Below, in pieces: positions 46,736 through 55,137 of a stretch of 64,000 nucleotides of DNA. The DNA comes from Nitrospirota bacterium (GTDB lineage: Bacteria; Nitrospirota; Thermodesulfovibrionia; Thermodesulfovibrionales; JdFR-88), in assembly GCA_021789215.1 (NCBI GenBank), contig JAJYJS010000004.1:90231-154230 (forward strand), written 5' to 3'. The position numbers and the translations under genes are program-made. The notes under the pieces are model-generated. The model worked only from the letters and a program-made list of their open reading frames with translations. It was not told the DNA's origin and did no database searches. How positions within the stretch are numbered: the stretch's first letter is position 1; each line of letters begins with the position of its first letter.

Positions 46736-47980
46736 TTGGAACGCCTTATAAATAAATATGTAAAAAAGCTCGAAGACCAGATGCTGGCTGAAAAGGACGC
46801 CCCCGTCTTCATCGCGCTCGATGCCTGGCCGGTTTCCAACAAAAAATCTCCGGATGACAGCGATTTCAGCGCCCTTCTGCGCGTATTCGGGCTCATGAAC
46901 ATAAACTCCATCCTCTATTCCCCGCCCTCCCCTGTTTACAGGATGATAATCCGGGAGTTAGCGGAAAGGGACGAGGCGGCCAGAAGGGACAGGAAGGTGG
47001 TCCCGATAGACTGCGAGACGAGGACCTTCTTTCATGACATACCCGTGCTGGATGAGATTACGCCTGAAAAAATAGCGGCCGCCCTCTCCAAAAGGAAATC
47101 CGCCATAACCAAAGACGGCGCTATCATCAGCTATGGCGTCGTAACGCCGGAGCAGGCGTTCGTGTCTTTCAGTTCAACCTGCTTCTCACTGTCGGTGAAA
47201 TACTTTTATGACAGCCTCCTCTATCTGGAGGGCTGTTATAAAAGGAAGTCCCCGCCGGAAGAGGCGTTCATAAAAAAATTCCTGGAGATATCAAGCGCCT
47301 CCGCACCGGTCCTTCCGGGGAATGAAAGCCCCCGGCTCATTCCAGGCCCTCCGGAAACCGTGGATGAGATAATGGAGATGCTTGCACAGGCAGGCAGGGC
47401 GGTCGTCGAAAACAGGCTTGTGGATTCCTATTTCGGCAACATATCCTATATTGAAGGCGGCCTCATACATATAAGCCAGACGGGCAGCTCACTGGACGAG
47501 CTTGAGGGCTGCATAGACTCCGTGCCGCTGGACGGGTCTTCGTCTGTTGGCATAACTGCCTCTTCCGAGCTTTCCGCGCATAAGGGGATTCATGCCCTAA
47601 CAGGGGCAAACGCCATCCTGCACGCTCATCCCAGGTTCCCGGTCATAATGTCGCTGTTATGCGAAAAGGAGGCTTCCTGCCCGAACAGGGGGTTTTTTTG
47701 CCACAAGGCATGTCCTGAAAAGCGGTATGCCGCCGGCATCCCGGTCGTCCCCGGCGAGATAGGCACCGGCCCCTCCGGACTGTCAAACACCGTGCCGCCA
47801 GCCGTTGCCCGGCATGGAGCGGCGATAGTTTACGGGCACGGCGTTTTCACCTGCGGCAGCAACAGTTTCCAGGGGCCGTTTGACAGGCTCATGGAAACAG
47901 AAAAGGCATGCAGGCATGATTACCTGGAACTGGTCAAAAAATACCTCTCCGCATTTGACGTTAAAGGGGACTTTATTTAA
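46736..47980 (+). CDS. Class II aldolase/adducin-family protein with N-terminal extension
   Basis: 414 residues, TTG start immediately after the upstream stop. The C-terminal half (about 205-400) is a class II aldolase/adducin domain: GNISYIEGGLIHISQTG, metal-site histidines in AILHAHPRFP (about 295) and YGHGVF (about 370). The N-terminal about 200 residues have no recognised domain. A Cys-rich insert CPNRGFFCHKACPEK (about 318-332) is unusual for the family. Such enzymes act on phospho- or methylthio-sugars; coupling with an aldehyde oxidoreductase suggests use or removal of an aldehyde product. Confidence 0.82.
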   Translation: MERLINKYVKKLEDQMLAEKDAPVFIALDAWPVSNKKSPDDSDFSALLRVFGLMNINSILYSPPSPVYRMIIRELAERDEAARRDRKVVPIDCETRTFFHDIPVLDEITPEKIAAALSKRKSAITKDGAIISYGVVTPEQAFVSFSSTCFSLSVKYFYDSLLYLEGCYKRKSPPEEAFIKKFLEISSASAPVLPGNESPRLIPGPPETVDEIMEMLAQAGRAVVENRLVDSYFGNISYIEGGLIHISQTGSSLDELEGCIDSVPLDGSSSVGITASSELSAHKGIHALTGANAILHAHPRFPVIMSLLCEKEASCPNRGFFCHKACPEKRYAAGIPVVPGEIGTGPSGLSNTVPPAVARHGAAIVYGHGVFTCGSNSFQGPFDRLMETEKACRHDYLELVKKYLSAFDVKGDFI

Positions 47981-48690
47981 TGTCCGCATCCCAACCGGAG
48001 CAGCTTGCGCTTTGCTTTAACAAAGAGGAACACGTCAGGGAGTTTTTTGAAAAAACCCTTGCCGGCAAATCCGTTGAATTGAAAATCACCGCCAACACAA
48101 CGAGCATGGTCTCGGTCAGAAAAAAGACCTCAAGCTCCATTTCCGTGAGGCTCCAGCGGATGTTCCTCGACGCCGGCGCGGATGTCCTGGCGGAGCTTGT
48201 CCAATATATCAAGGGGGAAAAAAGAGAGACGCCCCTTATAAGGGAATTCATAAAACAAAATATCGGGAAGGCAGAAAGCAAAAAGCCTCCCAGAAAGACC
48301 AGAGCACATACCAGAGGAAAATACCACGACCTGCTTCCGGTTTACAGGGAATTGAACGGGCGGTATTTCAATAATTCGGTCTGCTGCGACATCACATGGG
48401 GGGCAAGGACAAGGCTGTGCAGAAAGGCCGTCAGGAAAAGGACACTTGGAAGCTACAGCGCACGCACCAATACCATACGGATAAGCCCGGTGCTGGACAG
48501 CGGAAAGTGCCCCGCCTTTTTTGTGGAATTCGTGGTCTATCACGAGATGCTGCACGCCCATATGGGGCCTGAAAAAAAAGGCCGCAGGCGCGTTGTGCAT
48601 TCCAGGGAGTTCAGGCGGCGCGAAAGGCTCTTCCGGGATTACGAAAAAGCCGCCGGATGGGAGAAAAAGACCTTTTCCCCGGCGCGCTGA
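47980..48690 (+). CDS. SprT-like zinc metallopeptidase
   Basis: 236 residues. The zinc motif HExxH is present as YHEMLHAHMG (about 187-191), followed by HSREFRRRERLFRDYEKA, as in SprT/WSS1-like proteases. A basic middle region (KKPPRKTRAHTRGKYHD, about 92-110) and the N-terminal domain are unassigned. The ATG overlaps the preceding TAA (TAATG), so it is the third coupled gene of the AOR operon. Substrate unknown. Confidence 0.8.
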   Translation: MSASQPEQLALCFNKEEHVREFFEKTLAGKSVELKITANTTSMVSVRKKTSSSISVRLQRMFLDAGADVLAELVQYIKGEKRETPLIREFIKQNIGKAESKKPPRKTRAHTRGKYHDLLPVYRELNGRYFNNSVCCDITWGARTRLCRKAVRKRTLGSYSARTNTIRISPVLDSGKCPAFFVEFVVYHEMLHAHMGPEKKGRRRVVHSREFRRRERLFRDYEKAAGWEKKTFSPAR

Positions 48691-48702
48691 ACCCCGGTGT
48701 TT

Positions 48703-48852
48703 TCATTCCAATAAATAGCTTATCAGCGGGGCGAGCATGAAGCCCAGCGTGGCTATTACCGAAGGCAGCAACAGAATTATTTTTATGAGGCCCTTTTCTT
48801 CCTCTGTAAGGTTTTTCAGGCTGATATTTTTTGTGAGATTTATTTTCGGCAT
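48703..48852 (-). CDS. Short single-helix membrane protein
   Basis: 49 residues, with AAAAGGAG six bases before the ATG at 48852. A charged N-terminal half (MPKINLTKNISLKNLTEEEK) is followed by a hydrophobic segment IIILLLP-like (about 24-47) with APLISYLLE at the end. Small membrane proteins of this kind are often overlooked. Function unknown. Confidence 0.55.
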   Translation of the reverse strand: MPKINLTKNISLKNLTEEEKGLIKIILLLPSVIATLGFMLAPLISYLLE

Positions 48853-48908
48853 GAGCGCTCCTTTTGGAAATGCCTGATTCCGCGCCTTGGGAAAGACCGG
48901 GGAAAAAC

Positions 48909-49196
48909 CTATTTACAGGAGCAGTACCACAGGGCGATGTTCTTGTCTTCCGGCATCATGGGGGCCGCCTGCCTGGGCTCGCATGACTGCTTCTTATTGA
49001 TGCGGGCCACCTCGTCGCATATTTTAGCCGCCTCATCCCTCGTGCCCGCAGTGAACGATTCCGTTTCCGTTCCGAGGAGCTTGGGAATGAACCCGCCTTG
49101 CACTATCCGGTGTTCCGTTTGCGCCCGGACAGGAGCCGAAAAGAAGAGCAACGCCGATGTCATGATTGCCGTGAATGCAAGCGTTATGGTCCTCAT
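48909..49196 (-). CDS. Small secreted four-Cys protein, paralogue A
   Basis: 95 residues. Sec signal peptide with cleavage near APVRAQT (about 25). Mature part has C-x11-C (ICDEVARINKKQSC) and a C-terminal WYCSCK. It shares this spacing and the TESFTAGTRDEAAKI context with two further genes at 49436 and 49819, forming a tandem paralogous family. The four Cys could make two disulfides or bind metal. I do not recognise the family. Confidence 0.65.
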   Translation of the reverse strand: MRTITLAFTAIMTSALLFFSAPVRAQTEHRIVQGGFIPKLLGTETESFTAGTRDEAAKICDEVARINKKQSCEPRQAAPMMPEDKNIALWYCSCK

Positions 49197-49329
49197 GGGA
49201 TTTGCCTCCGGTTTAAAACCGCGCTGAAAGATTTGCCTGTGTGATCTTTGAGGGAAGGTCCTTATTTTTTATTTATCAAATGCACCGGGCCTTGTCAATA
49301 ACATAAACATAAAACCACCATAAAACCAC

Positions 49330-49354
49330 CCCGCAGGAGGAAAAAACCTGCGGG
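49330..49354 (-). terminator. Hairpin after paralogue B
   Basis: Inverted arms CCCGCAGG / CCTGCGGG with a T-rich loop on the reverse strand, followed by GTGGTTTTATGG. About 80 bases after the stop of the gene ending at 49436. The U-tract is short, so it may be weak. Confidence 0.5.
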
Positions 49355-49435
49355 ATGTGTTGAACCCGGTTTCCGCTATATGTATGACTTCAGCCAACTG
49401 GTCCAATCATCGGGATGTTCAAAGTCGTCCGGGTC

Positions 49436-49726
49436 TTATTTGCACGTGCAATAAAATGTCTTGAATTCCGGCTCGGGGCGCTCGCCTCCTTTACGGGTCA
49501 CTTCGAAGGAGACGCATTTTTCCTTGTTGTTGGCTTTTGCCACCTGGTCGCAGATGGACTGGGCTTCTTCGTTCGAGTGGGCGTTGAACGGGTCTGTCTC
49601 GAATTCATGCAGCGCAGGAAGGTTTCCGGAGCCTTGAGCGCTATCAGCGGCCCAGGACAGCGTGGTAAAGCCGGAGCCCACCAGCACCATTAAAATCACA
49701 AGCGCAAAAAACGGCAGTCTTTTCAT
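49436..49726 (-). CDS. Small secreted four-Cys protein, paralogue B
   Basis: 96 residues from the ATG at 49726, preceded by AAAGGAGG; the longer frame lacks a ribosome site. Signal peptide (KRLPFFALVILMVLVGSGF), cleavage near SWAAD (about 27). Mature part: ICDQVAKANNKEKC (C-x11-C) and FYCTCK at the C-terminus, the same spacing as its neighbours. The FNAHSNEEAQ stretch aligns with FTAGTRDEAA and FTAASKSDAD of the other two. Confidence 0.68.
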   Translation of the reverse strand: MKRLPFFALVILMVLVGSGFTTLSWAADSAQGSGNLPALHEFETDPFNAHSNEEAQSICDQVAKANNKEKCVSFEVTRKGGERPEPEFKTFYCTCK

Positions 49727-49768
49727 ACATCCTCCTTTCGAAACGTGGTTTTTAAATCCCCGTAAGGC

Positions 49769-49798
49769 CGCGGGGCCCGCGCATTGCCAGGCCCCGCG
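49769..49798 (-). other. GC-rich hairpin between paralogues C and B
   Basis: Arms CGCGGGGCC / GGCCCCGCG (49769-49777, 49790-49798) between the stop of the upstream paralogue and the next start. No T-run follows, so it is more likely an mRNA-stabilising or processing hairpin than a terminator. Confidence 0.4.
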
Positions 49799-49818
49799 AG
49801 GGTTTTTTCCCGCTTCCC

Positions 49819-50238
49819 TTACTGGCTGCACTCGCAATAGTACATGTCCTTGCCCGACGACTTTGCCGTGCAATCCTTGAAGTTATTGGCGCTTGCGACG
49901 GCCTTGCAGGTCTTGTCGGCATCGCTCTTTGAGGCCGCCGTGAAGGTCTCCGTCATGTTGCCCTTGAGCGTGGGCAGCATGCCCGGCGCGCCTCCGCCCT
50001 GGCCTGCATCGTAGCCCGCCGCCATCTTCACGCCGGTGTCAGTCATGCTCCTTGGGCGGCCCTTTTCCATTCCGGGCGCGTTCTCCATTCCGGGCGCGCC
50101 TGGCGCATTTTCCATGCCCGGCGCGTTGTGCATCCCGCCGCGGTCGTAACCCGTGCCGGCCGCCCATACCATGCCGATGCCCAGCATCAGCGCCAGTGCC
50201 AGAAACATGACCGTAATCGTTGCGAATCTTGATCTCAT
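49819..50238 (-). CDS. Small secreted four-Cys protein, paralogue C, with Met/Pro/Gly repeats
   Basis: 139 residues. Signal peptide cleaved near MVWAAG (about 26). Then a low-complexity region with repeats of (N/G)APGMEN/K (about 35-60), which is unique to this paralogue, and the shared C-terminal module: FTAASKSDADKTCKAVASAN-type C-x11-C and YYCECSQ. It is first in the cluster, with GGAGAATTGAGG upstream. Secreted, function unknown. Confidence 0.66.
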   Translation of the reverse strand: MRSRFATITVMFLALALMLGIGMVWAAGTGYDRGGMHNAPGMENAPGAPGMENAPGMEKGRPRSMTDTGVKMAAGYDAGQGGGAPGMLPTLKGNMTETFTAASKSDADKTCKAVASANNFKDCTAKSSGKDMYYCECSQ

Positions 50239-50562
50239 ATCCTCAATTCTCCTTTTTATTTTTTGGTTTTAGCTGGTGACCTGAAACGCTTTGTGAATAG
50301 ACGTGTCCTCACCTCCTGCATCGGGATTTTTTTAAGCTGGCAGCCTTTGGCCTTGACGGTCAAAGGCCCTTTGACGGACGGAAAAAACTTCCCACCCTTT
50401 AACTTCACTTTTATCAGAGGACTTGGGGCGTGTCAAGACGGGTTTACACCCGGCATGCCTTTTTGGGGCGGGCAAAAAAGGAGGCTGCAATAAATTGACA
50501 AGCATGGCTTATTGGGCTAGACTGCGCTTAGAAAAAAAACCGGAAGGAGTTTTTTCCACCCA
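50239..50562. other. Divergent intergenic region
   Basis: 324 bases between the leftward secreted-protein cluster and the rightward pyruvate dehydrogenase operon. No convincing gene. Holds the promoters of both; TTGACA at 50494-50499 with TATTGG about 14 bases later is a weak candidate for the rightward promoter. CGGAAGGAG precedes the ATG at 50563. Confidence 0.5.
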
Positions 50563-51633
50563 ATGCCTGAAACGGTCCTCGACACCTTCGAAATAAAACG
50601 GCTTGACATACTGGATGCCCGGGGAAACGCCGATCCGGCGCTCATGCCGCCGCTTGGCGGGGCCGAAATAAAAAAGATGTACGAGTACCTTGCGATTGCG
50701 AGGACATTCGATGACCGGGCGCTGAGCATGCAGAGGGAAGGACGCATCGGGACGTATGCCTCGATAAGAGGGCAGGAGGCATCTCAGGTGGGCAGCGCGT
50801 TGGCCTTTGATAAAAAGGATTTGATTTTCCCCTCGTACAGGGAGAGCGGGGTTTTCATCGCGCGGGACTATCCGCTCCACATGCTTTTTCAGTTCTGGTC
50901 CGGAGACGAGCGCGGGATGAAGGTGCCCGGTGATATAAATATCTTTCCAATATGCATATCGGTCAGCACGCATCTGCCGCACGCAGCCGGAGCGGCGGCC
51001 GCGGCCGTATATAAAAAGGAAAAGACGGCAGTCGCGGCCTATTTCGGCGACGGGGCGACATCGAAAGGGGATTTTCACGAAGGGATGAACCTGGCAGGCG
51101 TTTTCAACGCCCCTGCCGTGTTCATCTGTCAGAACAACCAGTACGCCATCTCCATGCCGCGCTCGAGGCAGACTGCCGCAAAGACAATCGCGCAGAAGGC
51201 GGTGGCTTACGGGTTCAAGGGCATACAGGTGGACGGCAACGACGTATTCGCCGTTTACAGGGCAACAAAAGAGGCCGTTGAAAACGCAAAGGCGGGCGGC
51301 GGCCCGACGCTTATTGAATGTTACACGTACAGGCTCTCGGACCACACGACGGCTGACGACGCCTCACGGTACAGGTCCCGGGAAGAGGTCGAATACTGGC
51401 TCGCGCGGGACCCCATAGCGAGGCTCAGGCTCTATATGGAAAAACAGGGGCTGTCCGGCGGGAAATACGAAGAGGAAGTGAGGGAGAAGGCGGAGTCCCT
51501 TGTGGATGACGGGATAAAAAAGATGGAAGAAACCGGCCCCGCTGAACCTCAGGACATGTTCACCTATACGTATCAGGGCCCGACAGCAAGGCTTTCGGCC
51601 CAGATAAGGAGTTTCAGCCCAGGTGCCGTCTAG
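50563..51633 (+). CDS. pdhA: Pyruvate (2-oxoacid) dehydrogenase E1 alpha subunit
   Basis: 356 residues. TPP-dependent decarboxylase half. The thiamine diphosphate motif GDG...NN is clear: YFGDGATSKGDFHEGMN...FICQNNQ (about 165-195); the phosphorylation-loop/active-site His lies in YRLSDHTTADD (about 266). Length and the RGQEASQVG, FPSYRESG segments match PdhA rather than branched-chain AcoA, although acetoin or branched-chain complexes are possible. Overlaps E1 beta by 11 bp. Confidence 0.92.
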   Translation: MPETVLDTFEIKRLDILDARGNADPALMPPLGGAEIKKMYEYLAIARTFDDRALSMQREGRIGTYASIRGQEASQVGSALAFDKKDLIFPSYRESGVFIARDYPLHMLFQFWSGDERGMKVPGDINIFPICISVSTHLPHAAGAAAAAVYKKEKTAVAAYFGDGATSKGDFHEGMNLAGVFNAPAVFICQNNQYAISMPRSRQTAAKTIAQKAVAYGFKGIQVDGNDVFAVYRATKEAVENAKAGGGPTLIECYTYRLSDHTTADDASRYRSREEVEYWLARDPIARLRLYMEKQGLSGGKYEEEVREKAESLVDDGIKKMEETGPAEPQDMFTYTYQGPTARLSAQIRSFSPGAV

Positions 51634-52603
51634 CCAGGTCCTTCCCGCATTCAACATGGTGCAGGCCCTCAACTCCGCCCTGAAAGAGGAGATGGCCAGG
51701 AACCCGGACGTGGTCGTCATGGGCGAGGACGTTGGCCGGGATGGGGGCGTCTTCCGCGTTACGGAGGGGCTCTACGACGCCTTCGGGCCTCAGCGGGTAA
51801 TTGACACCCCGCTTTCGGAATCCGGCATCGTTGGAATGGCCATAGGGATGGCGGCCCACGGGCTTGTCCCCGTCGTCGAGATACAGTTCATGGGGTTCAT
51901 CTATCCCGCTTTCGACCAGCTTGTGACAAACGCGGCAAGGATACGCGCACGCAGCAGGGGCAGGTTCTCCTGCCCGATTGTCGTGAGGACGCCGTACGGG
52001 GCAGGGGTGAAGGCGATTGAGCTTCACTCTGAGAGCACCGAGGCGCTTTTTTCCCATATCCCGGGGCTGAAGGTCGTGGTGCCCTCCACGCCGTATACGG
52101 CAAAGGGGCTCCTTGTTTCCGCCATAAGAGACCCCGACCCGGTAATCTTCCTGGAGCCCACAAGACTGTACAGGATGATAAAAGAGGAACTTCCGGCGGA
52201 GGAATACGCCATACCGCTTGGAAAGGCAAGAAATGCCAAAGAGGGAAACGCCGTGACAATAATATCATGGGGGAGCATGCTCCATCGCGCCCTGAAAGCG
52301 GCTGAGCCTTACGATGCCGATGTGCTGGACCTGCTTACCCTGAGCCCGTATGACGAGGGGGCGGTACTGGCCTCCGTTAAAAAAACGGGGCGGGTTGTGA
52401 TAGTCCAGGAGGCCCCGAAGAGCTGCGGTTTTGCCTCGGAGATATCGGCCTGCATAGCGGAAAAGGCCATCCTCCACCTGAGGGCGCCTGTCATGAGGGT
52501 CGCCGCGTTCGATGTCGTCCTGCCTTTTGCCAGGCTGGAAGAATACTATATGCCCGGCATAAAAAATATTAGAGAGGCCATAGAGGAGACATTGAGGTAC
52601 TGA
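51623..52603 (+). CDS. pdhB: Pyruvate (2-oxoacid) dehydrogenase E1 beta subunit
   Basis: 326 residues from a GTG at 51623 that overlaps the E1 alpha gene; the ATG at 51656 (MVQALNSAL) is a possible alternative. Contains the TPP-binding GEDVGRDGGVF, DTPLSESGIVG (active-site Glu), EIQFMGFIYPAFDQ, and a transketolase C-terminal domain (about 190-320). Forms the heterotetramer with E1 alpha. E2 follows after 2 bases. Confidence 0.93.
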   Translation: MPSSQVLPAFNMVQALNSALKEEMARNPDVVVMGEDVGRDGGVFRVTEGLYDAFGPQRVIDTPLSESGIVGMAIGMAAHGLVPVVEIQFMGFIYPAFDQLVTNAARIRARSRGRFSCPIVVRTPYGAGVKAIELHSESTEALFSHIPGLKVVVPSTPYTAKGLLVSAIRDPDPVIFLEPTRLYRMIKEELPAEEYAIPLGKARNAKEGNAVTIISWGSMLHRALKAAEPYDADVLDLLTLSPYDEGAVLASVKKTGRVVIVQEAPKSCGFASEISACIAEKAILHLRAPVMRVAAFDVVLPFARLEEYYMPGIKNIREAIEETLRY

Positions 52604-52605
52604 AC

Positions 52606-53805
52606 ATGCCATATGAATTCAGACTGCCGGATTTGGGCGAAGGCATAACGGAAGCCGAGATTAGAAAGTGGCTCGTCAAGGAGGGCGATGTCATCGGGGA
52701 GCACCAGAGCGTCCTTGAAGTGGAGACCGACAAGGCGGTCGTCGAGGTCCCGTCGCCAAAGGGCGGAAAAGTTTTGGCCATTAAAAAAGATGAAGGCGAA
52801 ACAGCGGCGGTGGGGGACGTCCTTCTGACCATAGAGGCCAAAGGCGAGGCCGGGGTTGAAAAAGAAGGGAAGCCCCCGGATGAGAAACGCAGGGAATCCG
52901 TTACCGTTGTGGGCGAGCTTCCGGAGGCCCCGGAAGAGGAAGCCGTGCTGGCTGCACCCGCCGTTCGGGAGTTTGCAAAGGAGATGGGCGTAAAGGACAT
53001 CAATCAGGTCAGGGGCACCGGCCCGGGCGGAAGCGTTACTAAAGAGGACATCATACGTTTTTCCTCAAGGAGCATCTTCAGACAGACCTCAGATGAATAC
53101 GGCGAACTGGAAAGGGTGCCCCTCAGAGGGCTGAGGAAGACAATCGCAAAAAACCTCGTGAAGACGCAAAAGGGCACCGCGTTTGTGACCGGGATGGAGG
53201 AGGCCGACGTAACAGACCTGTGGGAATTGCGCGAGCGCGAAAAGACGGCATTCAGGGAGAAGGGAATACACCTGACCTTTTTGCCCTTTTTCATAAAGGC
53301 CGTGCAGCACGCCCTGAAGGAGCACCCGATGCTGAACGCCTCGATGGACGAGGAAAGGGAAGAGATAGTCATCAAGAAATACATCAACATGGGGATTGCA
53401 GTGGACACCCCCGAAGGGCTCATGGTGCCTGTAATAAAAGAGGTGGAGAAAAAGACCATCCTTCAGCTCGCGATGGAGCTGCAAGAGATATCGGACAGGG
53501 CGCGGCAGAGAAAGATATCTATGGAAGAGCTGAAGGGCAACAGCTTCACAATTACGAATTACGGCCATTTCGGCGGGCTCTTCGCCACCCCGATAATAAA
53601 TTCCCCCGACACGGCCATCCTCGGCCTGGGGCGGATTGCGGAGAAGCCCTGGGTCAGAAACGGCAGGATTGAGATCAGAAAGGTGCTGCACCTTTCATTA
53701 ACATTCGACCACAGGGTCACCGATGGCGCGGACGCCTCCAGGTTCCTCACGAAAATAGTCCGCTATCTGGAAGACCCGGCACTCATATTCATTGAAAGCG
53801 CTTGA
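52606..53805 (+). CDS. pdhC: Dihydrolipoamide acyltransferase E2
   Basis: 399 residues with a single lipoyl domain (about 1-77; lipoyl Lys in VETDKAVVEVPSP), a charged linker, a peripheral subunit-binding domain (AAPAVREFAKEMGV...GTGPGGSVTKEDI, about 110-145) and a catalytic domain (about 165-399) ending with the active-site SLTFDHRVTDGADASRF. Transfers the acetyl group to CoA. No E3 (lipoamide dehydrogenase) gene follows; it must be encoded elsewhere. The next gene starts 14 bases before its stop. Confidence 0.94.
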   Translation: MPYEFRLPDLGEGITEAEIRKWLVKEGDVIGEHQSVLEVETDKAVVEVPSPKGGKVLAIKKDEGETAAVGDVLLTIEAKGEAGVEKEGKPPDEKRRESVTVVGELPEAPEEEAVLAAPAVREFAKEMGVKDINQVRGTGPGGSVTKEDIIRFSSRSIFRQTSDEYGELERVPLRGLRKTIAKNLVKTQKGTAFVTGMEEADVTDLWELREREKTAFREKGIHLTFLPFFIKAVQHALKEHPMLNASMDEEREEIVIKKYINMGIAVDTPEGLMVPVIKEVEKKTILQLAMELQEISDRARQRKISMEELKGNSFTITNYGHFGGLFATPIINSPDTAILGLGRIAEKPWVRNGRIEIRKVLHLSLTFDHRVTDGADASRFLTKIVRYLEDPALIFIESA

Positions 53806-55132
53806 AGCACTGTTCAACCCACGGAGCATAGCCGTATTCGGCGCGGCCCACACCGAAGCCAAACTTGGCGGCACCGTGATGAAAAACCTGCTCCCAATGA
53901 GCCGGAAGGCGTCGATTTTTCCCATAAACCCCAAATACGGGTCCATCATGGGAATAAAGTCTCTCCGGTCGGCCGCCGAATTGCCGGGCCGCGTAGATCT
54001 TGCCATATTAATGCGGCCGGCCCCGGAGGTGCCGGGCATCCTGCGCGAACTTGCCAACAGGGCTTCCTTTGCCATCATAGTCAGCGCGGGGTTTGCGGAG
54101 GCGGGGGAGGCCGGGCTCCAGGAAGAGGTAAAAAAGGCCGCCTCACAGGGCGGAATAAGGGTTGTGGGGCCAAACTGCATGGGGATTTTCAATACGTGCA
54201 GCGGGCTCGACACGCTCATCCTGCCTCCGGAGAGGCTCCGCAGGCCCGCGTGCGGCAACGTGGCGGTCACCACGCAAAGCGGGGCCGTCATGAGTTCCGT
54301 ATTCGAGTCCATGGTGGAGGGCGGAATCGGCACATCGATTACCGCCCACTACGGAAATGCGGCGGACATAGACGAGTCGGACGTTTATGAATACCTGGCT
54401 GACGATGACCAGACGTCGGCGGTCATCTCATATATCGAATCCGTGCGCGACGGGCGCAGGTTTCTGGAAAAGGCCAGCGCCCTGTCGCTAAAAAAACCCC
54501 TTCTCGTGCTGAAGGCGGGAAAGGGCCGCGCGGGGCAGGCCGCCGCCTTCTCTCATACCGGGCGGCTGGCCGGAAGATACGAAGTTTTCAGGTCCGTAAT
54601 GAGGCAGTTCGGCCTCCGGGAGGCGGCCACATTCGAGGAGCTGATAGACGGGGCAAAGGCCCTTTCATACCAGAGGCCCAAAAAAGGCAGGAGCGTCTTC
54701 ATAATCACAAACGGCGGGGGCGCCGGGGTGCTTGCCTCGGATGAAAGCGCGAGGCAGGGCCTTCAGGTAAATGCCCTGCCCAAAGACAAGTTAAAAAAAC
54801 TGAAGGCGTTGTTCCCGCCATTCTATGCGATTGGAAACCCCCTGGATTTAACGGCCCAGGTGCGCGATGAGGACTACCAGACGGTATTGAATGAAATAAA
54901 AGACGGCTACGACGGGTTTGTCATAATCGCGCTCTCGGCCGTAACCGGAATAACAGAAAAACTGGGTGGAATACTTTCCGGGTTCATTAAAGATGCTGGC
55001 AAGCCAGCCGTCTTCCATACGGGAAGGGATGCCGTCGGGAAGCAGCTTGCCCTTATGGCCGAAACGGCAGGGATACCCTGCTATCCCACGCCGGAGCGCT
55101 GCGTGAGGGCGCTTGGAAAGCTGCTGGAATAA
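53792..55132 (+). CDS. ADP-forming acyl-CoA synthetase alpha subunit (CoA-binding/ligase)
   Basis: 446 residues from a TTG at 53792 inside the E2 gene end. Converts acyl-CoA + ADP + Pi to acid + ATP together with the beta subunit. CoA-binding domain (about 5-130, FNPRSIAVFGAAH), SucD-like VVGPNCMGI, the phospho-His in AAFSHTGRLAG (about 255) and a third domain with FIITNGGGAGVLASD (about 300-440). Separate alpha and beta genes as in Pyrococcus-type enzymes. Coupling to the PDH genes suggests pyruvate to acetate with ATP formation. Confidence 0.88.
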   Translation: MKALEALFNPRSIAVFGAAHTEAKLGGTVMKNLLPMSRKASIFPINPKYGSIMGIKSLRSAAELPGRVDLAILMRPAPEVPGILRELANRASFAIIVSAGFAEAGEAGLQEEVKKAASQGGIRVVGPNCMGIFNTCSGLDTLILPPERLRRPACGNVAVTTQSGAVMSSVFESMVEGGIGTSITAHYGNAADIDESDVYEYLADDDQTSAVISYIESVRDGRRFLEKASALSLKKPLLVLKAGKGRAGQAAAFSHTGRLAGRYEVFRSVMRQFGLREAATFEELIDGAKALSYQRPKKGRSVFIITNGGGAGVLASDESARQGLQVNALPKDKLKKLKALFPPFYAIGNPLDLTAQVRDEDYQTVLNEIKDGYDGFVIIALSAVTGITEKLGGILSGFIKDAGKPAVFHTGRDAVGKQLALMAETAGIPCYPTPERCVRALGKLLE

Positions 55133-55137
55133 AAAAA

